Shown here: one piece after another, positions 59,570 to 64,000 of the stretch
How positions within the stretch are numbered: the first letter of the stretch is position 1
Layout of the letters: every line of letters begins with the position of its first letter
Origin: Hymenobacter siberiensis
GTDB taxonomy: Bacteria > Bacteroidota > Bacteroidia > Cytophagales > Hymenobacteraceae
Length of the DNA: 64,000 nucleotides
Direction: 5' to 3'
NCBI RefSeq assembly: GCF_018967845.1
Contig: NZ_JAHLZZ010000001.1
Location: 4,154,001 to 4,218,000, forward strand
The notes under the pieces: generated by a model
The model's input: only the letters and a program-made list of their open reading frames with translations
Database searches by the model: none
Told to the model about the DNA's origin: nothing
Program-made: the position numbers and the translations under genes

Positions 59570-59941
59570 ATGTCCGAAAAACGCTACATCCTCAATCCTG
59601 CTCCTTTTGTAGTTCCCACCACCGACGGCAAGCTCATTGAAGAGCATGTGGGCGGAGCCAGCACCGGCACTTCGGCCTATAGCCTGGCCCACATGGTGGC
59701 CCCGCCCCACTGGAGCGAACCCCACCAGACGCCCACGTTCGACGAAATCACGATTGTGGTGCGCGGCCGCAAGCAGTTCGAAATCGACGGCGACATCGTA
59801 GAGCTGCAAGCCGGCCAGGCACTGCTTATTAAAGGTGGCGCGCGGGTACGCTACTCCAACCCATTCGAGGCGGAATGCGAGTACTGGTCGATTTGCGTAC
59901 CAGCGTTCAGCCCCGACACCGTGCACCGCGAAGAAGAGTAA
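59570..59941 (+). CDS. Cupin-domain protein
   Basis: 123 residues from ATG 59570 (MSEKRYILNPAPFVVPTTDGK); the upstream open frame runs through the repeats. A single cupin barrel: HMVAPPHWSEPHQTPTFDEITIVVRGRKQFEIDG gives the first motif with two His and Glu residues, and LQAGQALLIKGGARVRYSNP the second. No extra domain. It is a small metal-binding cupin whose substrate is unknown; similar proteins are isomerases, dioxygenases or sugar binders. Confidence 0.88.
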   Translation: MSEKRYILNPAPFVVPTTDGKLIEEHVGGASTGTSAYSLAHMVAPPHWSEPHQTPTFDEITIVVRGRKQFEIDGDIVELQAGQALLIKGGARVRYSNPFEAECEYWSICVPAFSPDTVHREEE

Positions 59942-59974
59942 ACCGGCTCCTGAGCGGCTTTCTGCGGATTTGGA

Positions 59975-60007
59975 ATGTACCGTGGACTCTGCGAGTCCAC
60001 GGTACAT
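59975..60007. repeat. 14-bp perfect hairpin GTACCGTGGACT
   Basis: Arms ATGTACCGTGGACT and AGTCCACGGTACAT with loop CTGCG, between the cupin and hydrolase genes. No T-run follows, so it is probably a repeat element rather than a classical terminator. Confidence 0.75.
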
Positions 60008-60043
60008 ATTCACAACTCTTGAAACCATTTCACCATCAACCTC

Positions 60044-60901
60044 ATGGACCAGCGCATCATCAATCTTTTCGACGAGTACACCCACGTTCCGCTCACCCGC
60101 AAGGAGTTTATGGAACGGCTGATAAAGCTGGCCGGCGGCACGGCGCTGGCCCTCACGGCGCTATCGGTGCTGGAACCGGGCTATGCGGCGGCCGCCACCA
60201 TTGCGCCCGGAGCCGATGATTTGGAAGCCGAGGAAGTGGCCTGGATTGGCGATGGCAGCCCCGTGCGCGGCTATCTGGTACACCCAAAGGGCCGGAAGAT
60301 GCGCGGCGCGGTCGTTGTCATTCACGAAAACCGGGGGCTGACACCGCACATTAAGGACGTGACGCGGCGCGTGGCCCAGGCCGGCTACCTGGCGCTGGGC
60401 GTGGATGCGCTCTCACCCTTGGGCGGTACGCCGGCCGATGAGGATAAGGGCCGCGAGCTCATCGGCCAGCTCGACCCGGTGAAAAACCTCAATAACTATC
60501 TCAGGGCGCTGGAATACCTGCGCGCCCGGCCCGACTGCAACGGCCGCACCGGCGCGGTGGGCTTTTGCTGGGGCGGCGGCCTGGCCAACCAGCTGGCCGT
60601 GCACGACCCCAAGCTGAACGCCGCCGTGGCCTACTACGGCCAGCAGCCCAAGCCCGAGGACGTGCCCCCGATAAAAGCGGCCCTGATGCTACACTACGGC
60701 GGCCTCGACCAGCGCATCAACGCTGGCATTCCGGCCTACGAAGCGGCGCTGAAAGCGGCCGGCACCAAGTATGAGCTCTACGTGTACGAAGGTGTGAACC
60801 ACGCCTTCAACAACGACACTTCGCCCGCCCGCTACAATGCGGAGGCAGCCAGGCTGGCCTGGGACCGCACGCTGCGGTTATTCAAGGAAAAAGTGGGGTA
60901 G
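60044..60901 (+). CDS. Dienelactone hydrolase-family protein
   Basis: 285 residues. The N-terminus MDQRIINLFDEYTHVPLTRKEFMERLIKLAGG leads into a hydrophobic segment (TALALTALSVLEPGYAAAAT), a signal that follows a 25-residue extension, as is usual in this subgroup. The alpha/beta hydrolase triad is visible: Cys in GFCWGGG, Asp in YGGLDQRIN and His in GVNHAFNND, with VVVIHENRGLTPHIKDVTRR near the oxyanion hole. The family hydrolyses cyclic esters such as dienelactone, but most bacterial members have other, unknown ester substrates. Probably periplasmic. Confidence 0.9.
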   Translation: MDQRIINLFDEYTHVPLTRKEFMERLIKLAGGTALALTALSVLEPGYAAAATIAPGADDLEAEEVAWIGDGSPVRGYLVHPKGRKMRGAVVVIHENRGLTPHIKDVTRRVAQAGYLALGVDALSPLGGTPADEDKGRELIGQLDPVKNLNNYLRALEYLRARPDCNGRTGAVGFCWGGGLANQLAVHDPKLNAAVAYYGQQPKPEDVPPIKAALMLHYGGLDQRINAGIPAYEAALKAAGTKYELYVYEGVNHAFNNDTSPARYNAEAARLAWDRTLRLFKEKVG

Positions 60902-60954
60902 CCGGGCAACGGCGTAGCAATTTGCGGCATCTTTGTGGTGTCCATCCGCTATCC

Positions 60955-61188
60955 ATGTCGCTCCGGAAACTATCCATTCTGCTGCTGTTGCGCGCCGGCG
61001 GGGCGCGGGCCCAAAGCCAGTCTCCGCCCACGCCCGACCCTGACTATGAGCAGGTAAGCGTGCCGGCACCGCGCACCGTGTCGCTGATTGTGGACGCGGC
61101 CAGCATATTGTTTTCGCGCAACGAGGATGAGAACAAGGTAAAGGCGCTGGTGGACCGCCGCCGTGAGCGGTCGCAAAAAGGCGACTAG
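60955..61188 (+). CDS. Small secreted protein, unknown
   Basis: 77 residues from ATG 60955 (MSLRKLSILLLLRAGGARAQ), with a short signal peptide and Ala-Arg-Ala-Gln cleavage. The mature part has PTPDPDYEQVSVPAPRTVSLIVDAAS and a basic tail (VDRRRERSQKGD). CATCTTTG near 60928 is one mismatch from the -7 consensus. I do not recognise it. Confidence 0.55.
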   Translation: MSLRKLSILLLLRAGGARAQSQSPPTPDPDYEQVSVPAPRTVSLIVDAASILFSRNEDENKVKALVDRRRERSQKGD

Positions 61189-61501
61189 AGCCTTCGTTTC
61201 ACGATTGCGAAGAATAAGCTGACCCGCACGCTGGGGCTGGTGGAGTAGATAAGCTGTCATTCCGAGGCGGGAGAAATGACAATTTCGACCTGTTCAAAAG
61301 GTATTTAAGTCCGGGAAGTGGGCGGTCTGGTCGGGGTTTCCGGCCCGTCCGTCCACCTTTTTATTTCCGGGCGGGATGTGGTCGATGGTTTGCAAATACC
61401 CTGGCAGGATGAGTCGATTCCCACATTCAGGAGCCCGCTGCCTGCAGCAGCCGAGCCCAGCGCTTCCCCACCATTTCTCCCTTGCATTTCCTTCAGAAAC
61501 C
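61189..61501. other. 313-bp spacer
   Basis: No supported gene. TGTCATT...AATGACA near 61256-61281 makes a weak hairpin that may be a decayed repeat. Nothing else is recognised. Confidence 0.5.
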
Positions 61502-61903
61502 ATGAAAGCTTCCTTGTTCTCCATTATCACCGCCGCTGCCCTCTTCACCTCAACGGCCTCGTTTGCCGCTGCCGGCCCATTCGACCACTGCTACGATGAC
61601 CGCAACAGCCGGGATTTTAACTACGGCTACGACCCCAACCACCGCGTAACCGACTATGAGCGCGCCCGTTGGGAAGCTGCTCACCGCGACAACAAAGGTG
61701 ACCGCCGCGACGCCAAAAACGACATCCGCGAGGCTAAAGCTGATTTGCGCAAGGCCAAAGGCGACCTCCGCGACGCCCGCCACGATGCCAAGGACGACCG
61801 CAACAGCAACTATTTCAACTACGGCTACGACCGCAACCACCGCGTATCGCCCCAGGAGCGGGCCCGTTGGGAAGCCGCCCACCGCTACGACGGCCGCCGC
61901 TAA
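61502..61903 (+). CDS. Small secreted protein with duplicated RARWEAAHR motif
   Basis: 133 residues from ATG 61502. Signal peptide MKASLFSIITAAALFTSTASFA. The mature protein is two copies of a module, FNYGYDPNHRVTDYERARWEAAHR and FNYGYDRNHRVSPQERARWEAAHR, split by a highly charged Asp/Lys/Arg/Ala helix (DIREAKADLRKAKGDLRDARHDAK). The helix has a 7-residue rhythm and may form a coiled coil. Function unknown; probably periplasmic. A truncated paralogue with a similar start lies at 19458-19561. Confidence 0.75.
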   Translation: MKASLFSIITAAALFTSTASFAAAGPFDHCYDDRNSRDFNYGYDPNHRVTDYERARWEAAHRDNKGDRRDAKNDIREAKADLRKAKGDLRDARHDAKDDRNSNYFNYGYDRNHRVSPQERARWEAAHRYDGRR

Positions 61904-61927
61904 ACTTTAGCCAGTAACTGCCGTCTA

Positions 61928-61962
61928 AAAAGTCCCGTTTGGCCCTTGGGAACGGGACTTTT
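61928..61962. terminator. Rho-independent terminator
   Basis: Stem AAAAGTCCCGTT / AACGGGACTTTT with an 11-nt loop, 24 bp after the preceding stop. Confidence 0.85.
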
Positions 61963-62017
61963 CGCGCCACCTCTTTGCCACCACCCGTTTTTTTCTAATT
62001 CTCCCCCAACCCAATCC

Positions 62018-62503
62018 ATGAAAAAGTTTCTGTTTCCCCTGCTGGCTGCTTTCGCCCTCACCGTTGGCACTGCTGCCGCCCAAACCACCACCCCCAACGA
62101 TGCCAGCGCCATGCAGGGCCGGGGCCGCCAGCAAGGCTCGCCCGATGAAATGGCCAAGCGCCAGGCCGACCGGATGACCAAAGAGCTCGGCCTCAATACT
62201 CACCAGACGGGCAAAGTGCAGCAGATTATGCTGGCGCGCGGCCAGGAAATGCAGACCATGCGCGGCCAGGACCGCGATGCCGACAACCGCGACCAGATGC
62301 GCGAGCAAATGCAGGCCGGCCGCGCCAAGTACGACGCTCAATTCAAGGAAGTGCTGACCGCCGAGCAGTACACCAAGTACACCACCATGCAGGCCGACCG
62401 CATGAACCGCGGCGGCGGCCCTGGAATGGGCGGGTCGGACGTTAAAAAGATGAAAGCCAAATCGACCGACGGTGACAAAATCAAAGTAAAAACCGACAAA
62501 TAG
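62018..62503 (+). CDS. Periplasmic Spy/DUF4890-like protein
   Basis: 161 residues from ATG 62018. Signal peptide MKKFLFPLLAAFALTVGTAAA-Q. The mature part is helical: PDEMAKRQADRMTKELGLNTHQTGKVQQIML, REQMQAGRAKYDAQFKEVLTAEQYTKYTTM. The pattern of two helical hairpins with an LTxEQ-like motif (VLTAEQYTKY) is that of Spy/CpxP-type periplasmic chaperones. The tail is Gly/Lys/Asp-rich. It may help against envelope stress; this is inferred. Confidence 0.8.
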   Translation: MKKFLFPLLAAFALTVGTAAAQTTTPNDASAMQGRGRQQGSPDEMAKRQADRMTKELGLNTHQTGKVQQIMLARGQEMQTMRGQDRDADNRDQMREQMQAGRAKYDAQFKEVLTAEQYTKYTTMQADRMNRGGGPGMGGSDVKKMKAKSTDGDKIKVKTDK

Positions 62504-62520
62504 AGCGGCTTCGGCAGCTG

Positions 62521-62568
62521 AAAACGCAACAACGCCCCGGCCAGCTGGCCGGGGCGTTGTTGCGTTTT
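62521..62568. terminator. 24-bp perfect loopless palindrome, likely terminator
   Basis: AAAACGCAACAACGCCCC... at 62521-62544 is the exact reverse complement of 62545-62568, centred on CCAGCTGG. It ends in TTTT on both strands, 15 bp after the preceding stop. Confidence 0.85.
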
Positions 62569-62615
62569 GGTGCATTGCGTCCCGTGGGGCGGCCGGGGCC
62601 GGAGTCCTGAAAAGC

Positions 62616-62648
62616 AAAAGGCTACTCCTGATGCAGGAGTAGCCTTTT
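62616..62648 (-). terminator. Rho-independent terminator for the minus-strand small gene
   Basis: Stem AAAAGGCTACTCCTG / CAGGAGTAGCCTTTT with a 3-nt loop, 29 bp beyond the stop of the gene at 62678. Confidence 0.85.
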
Positions 62649-62677
62649 CATTATTCGTTTTTGGGAAAGCTCCAGCG

Positions 62678-62947
62678 CTACAGCGTGCGGTGAGCCCGGC
62701 CGCCCCGAGCCACGCGTGGTGCCGAGCTATGCCGCTTGGCCGCCTTGGAGCGGTGCTTGAACAGGCCAAAGAAGCCTCTTTTTTGGTTGCTGTGGCCGCG
62801 ATAGTAGCGGTACACCGGCACGTAGTTGCCAGCAGTGGGCTTGCGCCGATGAATGGGCCGCGACGTGGCTGTCGTGGCCGACGCAGCGTAAGATTCGGAG
62901 GCCAAAAAGCCCAACATGCAGAGAAATAACAGAGCGGTACGCAGCAT
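62678..62947 (-). CDS. Small basic secreted protein
   Basis: 89 residues. Signal peptide MLRTALLFLCMLGFLASESYA-AS, then a very basic mature part (RPIHRRKPTAGNYVPVYRYYRGHSNQKRGFFGLFKHRSKAAKR...). YVPVYRYYRGH and FFGLFKHR recur in small exported proteins of related bacteria as far as I recall. No enzymatic motif. It has its own terminator. Confidence 0.72.
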   Translation of the reverse strand: MLRTALLFLCMLGFLASESYAASATTATSRPIHRRKPTAGNYVPVYRYYRGHSNQKRGFFGLFKHRSKAAKRHSSAPRVARGGRAHRTL

Positions 62948-63532
62948 AAAAAAGGTGGTAATGGTGGTACGTGCACATGGCGTTTTGCGCCAGCGTGTAG
63001 CGGCTTGCTACTAAAATACTAACTCCGAAAACGGAAGAAATATTGCCTGCGTTGTCCTTTTTATCGACCAGTCCATTCTGTCAATCGACGAAACAAGTAC
63101 CTGAATAGTTGAAAATGAGGGGCTAATAGCTCGTGTTATTTCCTCTCATTTCAAATATTAATTATCAGGTTAACTACTGATTAGCGATTCTTAAGCACTA
63201 ACAATTAGCACTCATTTAATTATTTATTGAATATTCAGCGCTTTATATTTCATGGCAATCCTGCCCTTGCTGGCCTTGCTGGCCTTGCTGGCGCGAGATT
63301 AGCGCAGCGTAACTCGTGACTTGCCATAACGGGTAGGCTGAGCCTCTCCTGCCGCGCCAGCGGCAAGGGAGGTTTGGATAATCTGCGCTGGCGTAAATCG
63401 TTCTGCTGTGAGGCACAGCCTCACCCAAATCATGGACTCGGACTATATCTACGTCATGAAAAATGGCACCTAGTGTTCTGACAACCTAATTAAAGTAGTT
63501 ATTATTAGTGGCTGACACCTGGTTTTTTCGTC
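62948..63532. other. 585-bp gap, partly A/T-rich, with a 9-bp tandem repeat
   Basis: 63000-63250 is markedly A/T-rich compared with the rest of the window. Three exact copies of CTTGCTGGC lie at 63266-63292. A short minus-strand open frame here (Gly/Gln repeats) is not protein-like. The last ~60 bp, from about TAGTGTTCTGACAACC (63471), are probably the left end of the IS630-type element that follows. Confidence 0.55.
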
Positions 63533-64000
63533 ATGGCCCGCCTCGCTCAACCCGTTCAATTAACCGCTTCTGATACATCCGCTTTGCGGGCCATCGTTAA
63601 AAAAGGCACCCATAAGAGCCGCAAAATCACGCGGGCGCGGGCCTTGTTGTTGATGGGTGCGGGCAAAAGCGCGTCGGTGGTTCAGGTCGAAGCGGGCATT
63701 GGGGCCAACCAGTACTATTGTCTCAAGCGGCGCTACCTGGCGGCCGGTCTATCCGAAGCGTTGGAAGAACGCCCGCGCAGCGGACAACCGCCCAAAGTAA
63801 CGGGCGCCCTGGAAGCGAAAATCACCAGCCTGGCCTGTAGCGCCGCGCCGGCCGGGGCGGCGCGCTGGACCTTGTCGCTGCTCAACGAGCGGCTCGTCTC
63901 GCTCGATTACGGACCCGCCGTTTCCAACGAAACGATTCGCAAAGTTTTAAAAAAAGCCGCCTCAAGCCCTGGCTGAAGCAAATGTGGTGCATCGGCACGG
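63533..64000 (+). mobile_element. IS630-family element, 5' part (transposase split by a -1 frameshift site)
   Basis: The first frame (63533-63976, 147 residues) is an IS630-type N-terminal domain: LTASDTSALRAIVKKGTHKSRKITRARALLLMG, a helix-turn-helix, then SNETIRKVLKKA. At 63949-63955 the run AAAAAAA followed by G is a canonical -1 slippery site. In the -1 frame the sequence reads KKSRLKPWLKQMWCIGT, matching the usual IS630 KNRLKPW...QWCI region. So the catalytic part is most likely made by programmed -1 frameshifting. The element continues beyond the window. Confidence 0.85.

Noticed and set aside
61256..61281. Short TGTCATT/AATGACA hairpin as a further repeat copy
   Set aside because: Only 7 bp pair and the interior does not match any family here.
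61294..61548. Small frames on both strands in the 61.2-61.5 kb gap
   Set aside because: No protein-like pattern, and they overlap the start of a supported gene.
63243..63428. Small minus-strand frame ending in GQQGQQGQ
   Set aside because: The repeats come from a 9-bp tandem repeat; no signal, start context or family.
1..64000. CRISPR arrays
   Set aside because: No series of direct repeats with regular unique spacers; all repeats found are inverted or short tandem.

Overview
The window is high-GC DNA from a member of Bacteroidota, most likely Hymenobacter or a close relative in Cytophagales. The reasons are a TonB-dependent receptor with a CarboxypepD_reg-like N-terminus, type IX secretion (T9SS) C-terminal tails, a WbqC protein, a CusA pump fused to its own outer-membrane channel, a Uma2-type nuclease, and promoter -7 elements of the form TAnnTTTG. 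The genus is an inference; no 16S gene is present.

Layout. 1-3.5 kb: the end of a sensor kinase, a response regulator without an output domain, and a convergent TonB receptor; the two genes end inside one perfect 45-bp palindrome. 3.6-5.6 kb: a decayed secreted-protein gene and an alkyltransferase-like DNA repair protein. 5.7-11.9 kb: a tripartite RND efflux system (adaptor, pump, outer-membrane channel), with palindromic elements in both spacers. 11.9-14.3 kb: a Spy-like T9SS protein, then a dead IS5 element between a truncated T9SS gene and a truncated ethanolamine ammonia-lyase small subunit (eutC), probably a deletion junction. 14.3-18.7 kb: phospholipase C-like protein, galM and icd. 18.8-19.6 kb: an IS630 remnant that cut a small secreted-protein gene. 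19.7-26.9 kb: housekeeping and envelope genes (two tRNA-Ser, YihY, thioesterase, mltG, Sua5, a lipid acyltransferase). 26.5-33 kb: a heavy-metal efflux locus (small His/Cys-rich protein, CusA-CusC fusion, CusB). 33-43.7 kb: WbqC, ClpC, Uma2, oligopeptidase B, an acyl-CoA carboxylase beta subunit, an M42 peptidase and a metal/corrin-binding protein. 43.7-47.9 kb: aromatic biosynthesis (aroA, aroB, DAHP synthase-chorismate mutase). 48-54.7 kb: proline dehydrogenase, a stress protein, an S41 protease, and an orphan gene broken by an in-frame TGA. 55-63 kb: lysS, two YtxH stress proteins, a Kazal-type lipoprotein, a FemAB-like transferase, a cupin, a dienelactone hydrolase and several small secreted proteins. 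The window ends inside a second IS630-type element that appears to use a -1 frameshift.

The most distinctive feature is the number of intergenic inverted-repeat elements: about eight families and some twenty copies. Several include the stop codons of their neighbours, three carry a canonical terminator in their loop, one has been taken into a coding sequence, and one locus is three elements nested inside each other. One family looks like a MITE with ends resembling those of the local IS5 element. I see no CRISPR array, prophage, or recognisable defence or secondary-metabolite cluster.
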